The position numbers were made by a program, and so were the translations under genes. Below, piece by piece: positions 6,927 to 12,460 of a stretch of 12,460 nt of DNA. This DNA comes from Deltaproteobacteria bacterium (lineage in GTDB: Bacteria; Myxococcota; UBA727; JABDBI01): the NCBI GenBank assembly GCA_016764955.1, contig JAESQZ010000124.1:1-12460 (forward strand). The letters are read 5' to 3'. Every line of letters begins with the position of its first letter. Position 1 is the stretch's first letter. The notes below the pieces were generated by a model, which ran no database searches, was not told the origin of the DNA, and saw nothing but the letters and a program-made list of their open reading frames with translations.

Positions 6927-7784
6927 ATGCTGTCATGCCAGCGAAGGCTGGCATCCAGAATAAAGCTGGTGTTACTGGGTTGGATGCCAGCCTTCGCTGG
7001 CATGACAATATTAAGCCTTTTGCCTGGGCTGCAGGCTTCTGCCTGGAACGCCGCTGGGCATCAAATAGTTGCCCAAATTGCAGAGTCTCAATTTACCATA
7101 AGAGAGCAGAAACAGTTGCGTGAAAAAATGGGTGATTGGGTGCCCAAGGCAGCTGACCCGGATCTTTTCGCTGAGAAAAGCAAACTCATGGCTAACTGGC
7201 ATTTTATTGATTACCCCTGGGTCGATGAACCAGTGACGAACAGCCTCATTTTAGTCAAAAATCAAAACAATATCGTTTGGGCTCTGAAAGAATCTAAAAA
7301 GGCTTTGAGTGTAAAGCTGATTCCTGGCTTAAAAGATTTTGATTCGGTCGCAGTGGCAAATCTTGTTCACTTTGTTGGTGATATTCATCAACCGCTGCAC
7401 TGCATTTCTCGAGTAACAGAGAAACATCCCAAGGGGGATAAAGGCGGCAATTTATTTTATGTGATGCACGATGGTCAAAAACTAAAGCTTCATTACTTTT
7501 GGGATGGTGGCTTGGGGCTTTTGGAGTCACTGAATCCTGATGCTGTTCGTAAGCTAACCAGCGACATATCAAAAGAGTTCCCGAAAAACACACTCAAGCT
7601 TAGTGGCTCATTTGAGGATTGGTCCAAAGAGAGTTATGATTATGCAAAGGATCAAGTTTATAAGACGACTGAGGGAAAATCAGTGAGCAAGGATTATATT
7701 ACTAAAGGCCAACAATTGGCCAAACAACGTTTGGCTCAGGCAGGTTATCGCTTGGCAGACGTGCTTCGCGAGCTCTTTTTATAA
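6927..7784 (+). CDS. Exported S1/P1-type nuclease
   Basis: S1/P1 nucleases are trinuclear zinc enzymes that cut single-stranded DNA and RNA outside the cytoplasm. From ATG 6927 the protein has 285 residues. Signal peptide: RRLASRIK, a hydrophobic core, then QASA before Trp40, which would be the mature N-terminal zinc-binding Trp typical of the family. Other probable ligands are His45 (AAGH), an Asp in ADPDLF, His92 and Asp95 (WHFID), His148, Asp152, His154 and His158 (HFVGDIHQPLH), and His189 and Asp193 (LHYFWDGG). GDKGGN is also typical. Residues of the signal peptide up to about 27 are encoded by a perfect inverted repeat, so the start is uncertain. GTG 6882, GTG 6915, GTG 6969, ATG 6984 and ATG 7002 are in-frame alternatives. 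ATG 6927 lies 8 bases after the metK stop and gives a proper charged n-region. Confidence 0.93.
   Translation: MLSCQRRLASRIKLVLLGWMPAFAGMTILSLLPGLQASAWNAAGHQIVAQIAESQFTIREQKQLREKMGDWVPKAADPDLFAEKSKLMANWHFIDYPWVDEPVTNSLILVKNQNNIVWALKESKKALSVKLIPGLKDFDSVAVANLVHFVGDIHQPLHCISRVTEKHPKGDKGGNLFYVMHDGQKLKLHYFWDGGLGLLESLNPDAVRKLTSDISKEFPKNTLKLSGSFEDWSKESYDYAKDQVYKTTEGKSVSKDYITKGQQLAKQRLAQAGYRLADVLRELFL
6931..7007. repeat. Perfect 27-bp inverted repeat (REP/MITE-like palindrome)
   Basis: Arms 6931-6957 and 6981-7007 are exact reverse complements around a 23-base loop. The core, ATGCCAGCGAAGGCTGGCAT, is itself partly palindromic. When translated it gives the MPAFAGMT peptide seen near dispersed palindromes in many proteobacterial genomes (general knowledge). 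It begins 4 bases after the nuclease ATG and lies wholly inside that coding sequence. In mRNA it would form a very stable hairpin just past the start codon. No transposase is present and no target-site duplication was seen. Confidence 0.95.
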
Positions 7785-7831
7785 GGGCCTGTCTGTCGAA
7801 TAAATAGGTTGCTCAGCTGGTTTTCATATTA

Positions 7832-8047
7832 ATGAGACTTTTTGCTTTATGGTTGGTGTTTGCTTGCGCCTCAGCTTTGGCTGACAAAAAGCCTGAAATA
7901 TTGAGACTTAAAGATGGACCTGTCAGAGGCGCCCTAAAGAAGGGCTATCGCATTCATTTAGCAAGGGACTTTTTGCGTGAAGCTGAACAAGAGCTTGAAA
8001 AAAGATTGCCAAAGCCTAAAACTGAAGATCAGGAGGTGCTTAGGTGA
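7832..8047 (+). CDS. Small exported protein of unknown function
   Basis: A 71-residue protein not recognised as a known family. It has a plausible signal peptide (MRLFALWLVFACASALA, cleavage before Asp19) and a mature part of about 53 residues that is highly charged and probably helical (LAREF-like stretch RDFLREAEQELEKRLPKP). No Cys follows the signal, so it is not a lipoprotein. No Shine-Dalgarno is seen before the ATG. Its last codons overlap the next gene by GTGA (8044-8047), and they contain that gene's strong ribosome-binding site, so the two are translationally coupled. Its function is probably linked to the downstream LeuA-like domain, though one is predicted exported and the other is not. 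Confidence 0.7.
   Translation: MRLFALWLVFACASALADKKPEILRLKDGPVRGALKKGYRIHLARDFLREAEQELEKRLPKPKTEDQEVLR
8031..8037 (+). promoter_or_regulatory. Strong Shine-Dalgarno deciding a GTG start
   Basis: AGGAGGT lies 6 bases before the GTG at 8044, inside the end of the 71-residue gene. Since the codon just upstream of the GTG in its frame is TAG (8041-8043), this GTG is the only possible early start for the downstream protein. Confidence 0.85.
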
Positions 8048-8658
8048 TTGATCACGAAGCAGCAGAAGTTAATCGCGTTTCTTTAGAGGTTTTGGGAGAA
8101 GATTTTATTAATCTCCACGCTGATTCCTTGGAGTTGAAAGAAGACTTTTTGAATAGCCAGGCGAGTGTAAAGGCTAGACTTACTCAAACTAAGGGTGATG
8201 AGAAAAGTAGTTATGAAGTTATAGGCTCAGGCGTTGGTCTAGTCGATGCCTACTTTGAAGCCTTGTTGGCATCGTTCTCCAAAGAGTATGTTTCGCTTAA
8301 CACAATTTCGATTGTGGATTTTAATATTCATATCAAGATGACGGGCAGCGCTGGTAGGCATACTGACGCCATTGCAATTGCGGCACTAAGAATTAAGAAT
8401 TCAGACCGGCATGAATATGTTTTTGAGCATAAAAGTGTGTCGGTGAGCCAGTCCAGCGTTGGAGCTGCGCAAGACGCCATCCAGTTTTTTATTGATGCTG
8501 AGCGAGCTTATACCAAGCTTCATTTTGCACTCGAAGATGCAAAAGAGCGCACGCGTTCTGATTTGGTTCAAAAATACCAAATTCAGATGGGTACTTTGGT
8601 GAAAGCGACATCTTATAAGGAGATTGCTGAGCGATTAAAGCAGCCAAAAGCTTCTTAG
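8044..8658 (+). CDS. Stand-alone LeuA-type (alpha-isopropylmalate synthase) regulatory domain protein
   Basis: A 204-residue protein that resembles the C-terminal allosteric/dimerisation domain of 2-isopropylmalate synthase (LeuA_dimer). In LeuA this domain binds leucine for feedback inhibition. Matching features are GSGVGLVDAYFEAL (61-74, compare GxGPVDA), IVDFNIHI (90-97), a TDAIAIAALRI strand (107-117, compare TDAxxxV), and VSVSQSSVGAAQDAI (132-146) followed by a helix, compare the VSPNIIEAS..AL segment. The TIM-barrel catalytic domain and its HxH metal site are absent, and no leuA fragment lies in the neighbouring sequence. It may be a ligand-binding regulator, or may act in trans on a LeuA elsewhere (inference). 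It starts with GTG at 8044, overlapping the exported small protein by 4 bases. About 40 extra C-terminal residues (from about 160) are charged and helical. Confidence 0.78.
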   Translation: MIDHEAAEVNRVSLEVLGEDFINLHADSLELKEDFLNSQASVKARLTQTKGDEKSSYEVIGSGVGLVDAYFEALLASFSKEYVSLNTISIVDFNIHIKMTGSAGRHTDAIAIAALRIKNSDRHEYVFEHKSVSVSQSSVGAAQDAIQFFIDAERAYTKLHFALEDAKERTRSDLVQKYQIQMGTLVKATSYKEIAERLKQPKAS

Positions 8659-8674
8659 CAGCTTTTTGGAAAAA

Positions 8675-9289
8675 TTAAGCCATTGTCTGGATGAATGAAG
8701 GCCTGGCAGCCATTCGCTCAGCCCAAGACAGTGCTCCAGGATAACTTTTTAGAAATGCTGGAGCCGGATTGATCCTTGCCAATTGGCGATAAAATGGAAA
8801 TACGTGAATGTCGGCAAGAGTTAAGCTGTTTCCAACCAGAAATTCAGACCTGGAAAGTGAAGTTTCAAGTTTGCTCAGATGGCCGCGTAGCCTTTCATCT
8901 GCTCCTTGGCATTCTTCGGCGGTAGAGCGAGAAGTTCCGTATTTCAAACGATCAATATCGACTTTGAACCGGGTGTCGCACCAATGCGTCCAAAGCCTGC
9001 ACTCGGCACGATCAGTCGCTAAGGGTGGCATGAGCGGTGGATTGGGAAAGGCCTCATCCAGATATTCAGTAATTACCGATGACTCGTAAACAACCCGGTC
9101 GCCCTCGGGAAAGCTATGAATCAAAAGTGGCACTTTGCCTTCCGGGTGAAGCTGACGCAGCTCGACCGATTTATTTTTCAGACTCTCTTCAACCGTTTCA
9201 AACGAAAGGCTTTTTTCATGCAAGACCATACGGACACGCATTGCAAACGGACAGCGTCTATAGGAGTGGAGTTTGAGCTTATCTTCCAT
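8675..9289 (-). CDS. Glutathione S-transferase family protein
   Basis: A 204-residue cytosolic thioredoxin-fold transferase that would use glutathione for conjugation or thiol transfer. The N-domain begins KLHSYRRCPFAMRVR with a catalytic-type Cys13 in CPFA, as in the Cys-containing omega/beta-like and glutaredoxin-2-like groups. HPEGKVPLL carries the cis-Pro (Pro54), and VYESSVITEYLDE (67-79) has the Glu-Ser that binds the glutathione gamma-glutamyl group. The helical C-domain contains SLTLADIHVFP, with the N-capping-box Asp. The start at 9289 is preferred because the fold begins there. An in-frame ATG at 9361 would add 24 residues not typical of the family. It is convergent with the LeuA-like gene (16-base gap) and divergent from the second ATPase. 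The substrate cannot be told. Confidence 0.92.
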   Translation of the reverse strand: MEDKLKLHSYRRCPFAMRVRMVLHEKSLSFETVEESLKNKSVELRQLHPEGKVPLLIHSFPEGDRVVYESSVITEYLDEAFPNPPLMPPLATDRAECRLWTHWCDTRFKVDIDRLKYGTSRSTAEECQGADERLRGHLSKLETSLSRSEFLVGNSLTLADIHVFPFYRQLARINPAPAFLKSYPGALSWAERMAARPSFIQTMA

Positions 9290-9392
9290 GGCGGGAATGT
9301 ACGTTTTCCCAGGAGATTCTGCTAGGTTTATTGCGAGTGCGATTTGGGGATGGTTTTTCATCTTCTGAAATCAGCACGAAAACAGAAAAACA

Positions 9393-9421
9393 TTGATTTT
9401 GTGATAAAATTCAACTACACT
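9393..9421 (+). promoter_or_regulatory. Predicted promoter of the second ATPase (leaderless)
   Basis: TTGATT (9393-9398), a 17-base spacer, and TACACT (9416-9421). The ATG at 9429 follows after 7 bases, about where transcription would start. No Shine-Dalgarno is present. The -10 is a weaker match than that of the first ATPase; an alternative -10 (GATAAA near 9403) would leave a short leader. Confidence 0.45.
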
Positions 9422-9428
9422 TTCTTAC

Positions 9429-10865
9429 ATGAGCACTGCGTTTTATGGCCGAGAAAGAGAGCTGGGGTTGTTAAGGGAGCGGCTGGAGATGAAAATTGCC
9501 AGCTTGGTTGTGATAAAGGGCAGACGCCGTATCGGCAAAAGCAGGCTAGCGGAAGAATTTTGCAAACCCTTCAAAACCATTATTATCGAAGGCCTTCCAC
9601 CGGATGCTGAAGGTGTAAGTGCGCGAAGTCAGCGGGAGCATTTTGCAACATGTTTGCAGCGAGAACTTGGCCTTAGAGGCTTAAAGGCTGACGATTGGGA
9701 TGACTTATTTTGGCATCTTGCTCAGGTTACCCAAAAAGGTCGTGTGGCTATTGTTCTCGATGAAATCAATTGGATGGGCTCCAAAGACCCAACATTTTTA
9801 GGAAAGCTAAAAACTGCTTGGGATCGGTATTTTAAGAAAAATCCACAGCTTATTTGTATTTTGAGTGGTTCGATGTCTGCCTGGATTGAGGAAAATATTC
9901 TAGGTGGCACCGGTTTTCTGGGTCGAATTTCGTTGACTTTGACATTGGATGAACTGCCATTACCTGAGTGTAATCACTTTTGGCGCCCTTTTGAGAATAA
10001 AATTTCACCTTATGAAAAGTTTAAAATCCTATCGCTTACAGGCGGCATTCCTCGCTATTTGGAAGAAATTGACCCGAAGGTTCCAGCTGATGAGATGATA
10101 TTTAGGCTCTGCTTTCGTCGAGAGGGATTATTGTTTTCTGAATTTGAGCGTATCTTTTCGGATCTTTTTTCTAAAAGAGCTGCCACGTACAAGAAGATTG
10201 TCAAAAGACTGGCGAGTGGTGATGCTGATTTCAAGCAAATTTGCGAGGCCTTGAATGTCAAAAAAGGAGGACAAATTAGTGACTATCTTTCGGACCTAGA
10301 AGAAACGCAATATATTCGCCGTTATCACTCATGGAACCTGAGAACAGGGAAGCAATCGAAAACAAGTTTGTATCGTCTAACAGATAACTATATTCGCTTT
10401 TTTCTCAAATATGTTGAGCCAAACTTAAACGCCATCTTCAGAGGGACCCTCAGGAAGATTCCTGCGTGGGATGCTATCATGGGACTTCAATTTGAAAATC
10501 TGGTGATGAATAATGCCAGAAGCTTACAAGTGCTATTGGGTATTCCGGGGGATCAAATTCTCAATGAAGGGCCTTATGTGCAACGCCCAACCAAGCTTTA
10601 TGGAGGTTGTCAAATTGACTATCTCATACAGCTGAAGTTTCATAGCCTGTATGTTTGTGAAATTAAATACCTATCAAAACCTGTTGGGTTGGAGGTGATT
10701 GAAGAAGTTCAGGAGAAAATCGCCAAACTCTATCATCCCAAGATGCGATTTTCCATCCGCCCGGTACTTATCCATGTGAATGGGGTGACCAAAGCTGTTC
10801 AGGAAGCAGGGTACTTCACTCATATTATTGACTTTGCTCAATTGCTAAGGAGACACAGAGGTTAA
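9429..10865 (+). CDS. Archaeal-type ATPase (ATPase_2 with DUF234-like C-terminus)
   Basis: A 478-residue soluble P-loop ATPase. The N-terminal FYGRERELGLL (5-15) is the family hallmark and fixes the start. Walker A is GRRRIGKSRL (31-40), Walker B is VAIVLDEI (106-113), and ILSGSM (144-149) fits sensor 1. LGRISLTLTLDELP (164-177) and LTGGIPRYLEEI (203-214) are typical of this group. A winged-helix-like region (about 257-300) precedes a DUF234-like C-terminus with QFENLV (Glu356), CQIDYLI (Asp397) and VCEIKY (Glu411, Lys413), a PD-(D/E)XK-like E...D...ExK set. The shared plan with the other ATPase in the window suggests distant homology, but overall sequence similarity is low. The biological role is not known. 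It is not in an operon; a minus-strand tRNA follows convergently. Confidence 0.9.
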   Translation: MSTAFYGRERELGLLRERLEMKIASLVVIKGRRRIGKSRLAEEFCKPFKTIIIEGLPPDAEGVSARSQREHFATCLQRELGLRGLKADDWDDLFWHLAQVTQKGRVAIVLDEINWMGSKDPTFLGKLKTAWDRYFKKNPQLICILSGSMSAWIEENILGGTGFLGRISLTLTLDELPLPECNHFWRPFENKISPYEKFKILSLTGGIPRYLEEIDPKVPADEMIFRLCFRREGLLFSEFERIFSDLFSKRAATYKKIVKRLASGDADFKQICEALNVKKGGQISDYLSDLEETQYIRRYHSWNLRTGKQSKTSLYRLTDNYIRFFLKYVEPNLNAIFRGTLRKIPAWDAIMGLQFENLVMNNARSLQVLLGIPGDQILNEGPYVQRPTKLYGGCQIDYLIQLKFHSLYVCEIKYLSKPVGLEVIEEVQEKIAKLYHPKMRFSIRPVLIHVNGVTKAVQEAGYFTHIIDFAQLLRRHRG

Positions 10866-10925
10866 CTAAGATGCGTTTCCACAAAAACTCAAAAAACAAG
10901 CAGGCGATAGAAAGAGGCGTATCAT

Positions 10926-11001
10926 TGGAGCCGACAGCCAGAATCGAACTGGCGACCTACTGTTTACGAAACAGTTGCTCTACCAACTGAGCTATGTCGG
11001 C
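10926..11001 (-). tRNA. tRNA-Thr (anticodon CGU)
   Basis: On the minus strand a 76-base cloverleaf begins GCCGACATAGCTCAG and ends with an encoded CCA (10926-10928). The acceptor stem GCCGACA/TGTCGGC pairs perfectly, the D-arm is AGCTCAGTTGGTAGAGC, and the anticodon stem ACTGT/ACAGT closes a TTCGTAA loop. The anticodon CGT is at 10966-10968 and reads ACG. The T-arm is GCCAGTTCGATTCTGGC. The discriminator base is T (U73). Confidence 0.97.
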
Positions 11002-11012
11002 GACTGGCCTAG

Positions 11013-11041
11013 TATCTAAGATTTTCACGATTAAAGGTCAA
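11013..11041 (-). promoter_or_regulatory. Predicted tRNA-Thr promoter
   Basis: On the minus strand TTGACC (11036-11041), a 17-base spacer, and TAGATA (11013-11018). Transcription would start near 11006, leaving a leader of about 5 bases for RNase P to remove. Confidence 0.6.
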
Positions 11042-11048
11042 TCCCTTT

Positions 11049-11073
11049 TGTCATGCCAGCCTTCGCCTCATGA
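11049..11073. repeat. Degenerate remnant of the 'MPAFAGMT' palindrome
   Basis: TGTCATGCCAGC (11049-11060) is identical to the first 12 bases of the arm at 6931, and CAGCCTTCGC then matches the opposite arm (from 6988), before the match decays at CTCATGA. It looks like a collapsed copy of the same family, just upstream of the tRNA promoter. Confidence 0.6.
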
Positions 11074-11127
11074 TTGATCACATCTTTTTATTGACATTGC
11101 TCGCAGAATATCATCGTGGTTGATTCG

Positions 11128-11349
11128 TTTTCGCCCATGGAATGGGCAACGGTGCCACAGCCCAGCCCGACAGGGCTGGGTATTAATGCCCACCACCCAT
11201 CCCTCACCGTCGCCAGATTCATGGAAAATCTCCAATTCCAAGGTGTCGTTACCATAAACCTGGCGACAATGTGGGAGGGGGGGAGATGACATAAACCCAG
11301 CCCTGTCGGGCTGGGCTGTGGCACCTACACCCACATTCGTGGGCGAAAA
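11128..11349. repeat. Composite palindromic element, about 222 bp (MITE-like, no gene)
   Basis: The ends TTTTCGCCC (11128-11136) and GGGCGAAAA (11341-11349) are inverted copies. Inside are two exact 31-bp inverted arms (11151-11181 and 11295-11325). Each arm contains its own hairpin, CCCAGCCC-GACA-GGGCTGGG (11161-11180 and its complement at 11296-11315). Each outer end carries another small hairpin (11133-11147; 11330-11343). Deeper in, GTCGCCAG (11209-11216) pairs with CTGGCGAC (11260-11267). The whole unit can therefore fold as one long palindrome made of smaller ones. It fills most of the gap between the tRNA and folA and ends 3 bases before the folA stop codon. No convincing target duplication or coding sequence was seen. 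Confidence 0.85.
11291..11315 (-). terminator. Possible terminator of the thyA-folA operon
   Basis: Read on the minus strand, a GC-rich 8-bp stem CCCAGCCC/GGGCTGGG with a GACA loop is followed by TTTAT, 37 bases after the folA stop. The stem is strong but the U-tract is short. It belongs to the palindromic element, which may serve as terminator by chance or use. Confidence 0.35.
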
Positions 11350-11352
11350 AGG

Positions 11353-11796
11353 CTATGCCGCTCGACTCCAGAACTGGATTTTGAAGCCATCGCGCGGTTC
11401 TTCTTGATCAAGTTTCCACTTCTGTGTGTCAAACTCAGGAAAATACGTGTCCCCAGAATATTCGCCGTCGATTATCGACAGAATCATGTGTGTGGCAACA
11501 CTCAAACACTGCTCGTAAATTTGCGCACCACCGCCGATCATGACTTCTGGTGCGCTTTTGGTCTGCTCCAAAGCCTCTTCGAGCGACAAGCCATTTCTTG
11601 AAACTACCAATATTTCTCTACCAGGCAGTGTTTTGCCGCCTAGTGACTCAAAAGTCTTACGACCCAAAATAAGCGGCTTCCCCATTGTGCTGTTTTTGAA
11701 ATGAGCTAGCTCGCCCTTCACACGCCAAGGCAATCGGCCTTGATAACCAATCACCCGGTTTTGATCCATGGCTGCAATCAGTGTTATTTTTCTCAC
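11353..11796 (-). CDS. folA: Dihydrofolate reductase
   Basis: FolA reduces dihydrofolate to tetrahydrofolate with NADPH, restoring the cofactor spent by ThyA. Of 147 residues, those seen to matter are IAAMDQNRVIG (7-17), LPWRVKGELAHFK with the acidic catalytic Glu29 (Asp27 in E. coli), GKPLILGRKTFES (39-51), LPGR (57-60) and the NADPH-binding IGGGAQIYEQ (87-96). DTYFP (116-120) is near the C-terminus. The protein is shorter than E. coli's 159. About 9 residues are missing between VSRN and the SLEEAL helix, where one beta strand would lie, and the C-terminal loop is also short. It starts with GTG overlapping the thyA stop by GTGA (11793-11796), so translation is coupled. Trimethoprim response cannot be judged from this. 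Confidence 0.96.
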   Translation of the reverse strand: MRKITLIAAMDQNRVIGYQGRLPWRVKGELAHFKNSTMGKPLILGRKTFESLGGKTLPGREILVVSRNGLSLEEALEQTKSAPEVMIGGGAQIYEQCLSVATHMILSIIDGEYSGDTYFPEFDTQKWKLDQEEPRDGFKIQFWSRAA

Positions 11797-12460
11797 ACCG
11801 CCACCGGTGCTGAGATCCTAGGGTGAGACTGATAGCCCTCAATCGCAATATCGTCGAAACTAAACTCAAAAATATCTTTAACTTTTGGGTTCAACACAAG
11901 CTTAGGTCTCGCAAACGGCTTTCGAGAAAGTTGCGTTTGAACTTGTTCTTCGTGATTCGAATAAATATGTGCATCTCCAAAAGTGTGCACAAAATCTCCT
12001 ACTTCTAAATCACATACTTGCGCAACCATGCAGGTTAGGAGCGCATAAGAAGCAATATTAAAAGGGACCCCTAAAAAAGCATCTGCACTGCGCTGATAAA
12101 GCTGACAAGACAAGCGCCTTTCACAAACATAAAATTGAAACATCATATGACAGGGCGCCAATGCCATATTGGGAACATCAGGTGGATTCCAAGCCGATAC
12201 GATCAATCTCCTCGAGTCTGGGTTAGTTTTGATCTCTTGAATCAGCCAACGAATTTGATCAACGCCCCCAAAATTACGCCACTGCTTGCCATATACAGGC
12301 CCAAGATCGCCGTCGGGACTTGCCCACTCATTCCAAATCTTAACGCCATTTTCGTTCAAATATTTAATATTGGTATCGCCTTTTAGAAACCATAGGAGCT
12401 CATAAATAATAGATCTCATATGGCACTTTTTAGTCGTCACCAACGGGAAACCTCCTCGCA
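11793..12460 (-). CDS. thyA: Thymidylate synthase (5' end outside the window)
   Basis: ThyA methylates dUMP to dTMP using methylenetetrahydrofolate and releases dihydrofolate. The frame stays open to the window edge, where RGGFPLVTTKK matches the family about 40 residues from the N-terminus, so only that first part is missing. Seen in order: CHMRSIIYELLWFLKGDTNI, GDLGPVYGKQWR, DSRRLIVSAWNP (dUMP phosphate Arg), MALAPCH with the catalytic Cys (codon 12150-12152), QLYQRSADAFLGVPFNIASY, GDFVHTFGDAHIYSNH, and the C-terminal APVAV, the family's mobile folate-closing tail. It has the short form like E. coli, without the roughly 50-residue insertion. It lies upstream of folA with a 4-base overlap. 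Confidence 0.97.
   Translation of the reverse strand, partial: RGGFPLVTTKKCHMRSIIYELLWFLKGDTNIKYLNENGVKIWNEWASPDGDLGPVYGKQWRNFGGVDQIRWLIQEIKTNPDSRRLIVSAWNPPDVPNMALAPCHMMFQFYVCERRLSCQLYQRSADAFLGVPFNIASYALLTCMVAQVCDLEVGDFVHTFGDAHIYSNHEEQVQTQLSRKPFARPKLVLNPKVKDIFEFSFDDIAIEGYQSHPRISAPVAV

Noticed and set aside
6931..7007. CRISPR or transcription attenuator
   Set aside because: There are only two arms in inverted orientation, no direct repeat-spacer pattern, no U-tract, and the element lies within the nuclease coding frame.
7832..8658. A single frameshifted gene instead of two genes
   Set aside because: The GTGA overlap, a perfect Shine-Dalgarno before the GTG and different predicted locations fit two coupled genes better than a broken one.
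8644..8669. Possible bidirectional terminator (CCAAAAGC and GCTTTTTGG) between the LeuA-like gene and the transferase
   Set aside because: The stem is AT-rich and imperfect, and neither strand has a U-tract after it.
9290..9361. 24-residue N-terminal extension of the glutathione S-transferase from ATG 9361
   Set aside because: The thioredoxin fold begins at the ATG at 9289, and the extension looks neither like a signal peptide nor like the family.
11068..11334. Minus-strand open frames of 78-88 codons between the tRNA and folA
   Set aside because: They run through the palindromic element and the repeat arms; composition follows the repeats and no protein family is seen.

Overview
This window reads as chromosomal DNA of a moderately AT-rich Gram-negative bacterium, most likely a gammaproteobacterium. 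The basis is the MetK and ThyA sequences, which follow the enterobacterial versions closely from memory, a thyA-folA operon, CCA-encoded tRNA, Sec-type signal peptides, and a dispersed palindrome of the kind that encodes 'MPAFAGMT' in many proteobacterial genomes. No phage, transposase, CRISPR array or rRNA was seen. The species cannot be named from the sequence alone.

Layout. (1) 1-5718 is a signalling block. A membrane hybrid histidine kinase (two CHASE3 sensors, HAMP, PAS, HisKA, HATPase, REC; 87-2813) and a soluble hybrid kinase (PAS, HisKA, degenerate HATPase, REC; 4288-5718, minus) flank an ATPase of the archaeal-type/DUF4143 group with a PD-(D/E)XK-like tail (2962-4269). (2) 5770-7784 holds metK and, 8 bases after its stop, an exported S1/P1 nuclease whose signal peptide is largely encoded by a perfect 27-bp inverted repeat. 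(3) 7832-8658 holds a coupled pair: a 71-residue exported protein and a stand-alone LeuA-type regulatory domain with no catalytic barrel. (4) 8675-9289 (minus) is a glutathione S-transferase, convergent with the pair. (5) 9429-10865 is a second archaeal-type ATPase (ATPase_2/DUF234 layout). (6) 10926-11001 (minus) is tRNA-Thr(CGU) with its own promoter. (7) 11128-11349 is a composite palindromic element without a gene. (8) 11353-12460 (minus) is thyA-folA, with thyA running off the window.

How the parts relate. ThyA and FolA form the thymidylate cycle: ThyA makes dTMP and dihydrofolate, and FolA returns dihydrofolate to tetrahydrofolate. MetK supplies S-adenosylmethionine. The two kinases are related and the second lacks the visible ATP-binding motifs, so it may receive phosphate rather than make it (inference). 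Both ATPases have promoter-like sequences whose predicted transcription start falls on or next to the ATG, with no Shine-Dalgarno, which suggests leaderless messages. The first of these also carries four AACGTT boxes in a symmetric arrangement.

The items most worth a second look are the AACGTT-box leaderless promoter, the degenerate kinase beside an intact paralogue, the repeat-derived signal peptide, the orphan LeuA regulatory domain, the in-frame hexanucleotide repeat inside a PAS domain, and the nested palindrome after folA. I did not see a complete, clearly new multi-gene system.
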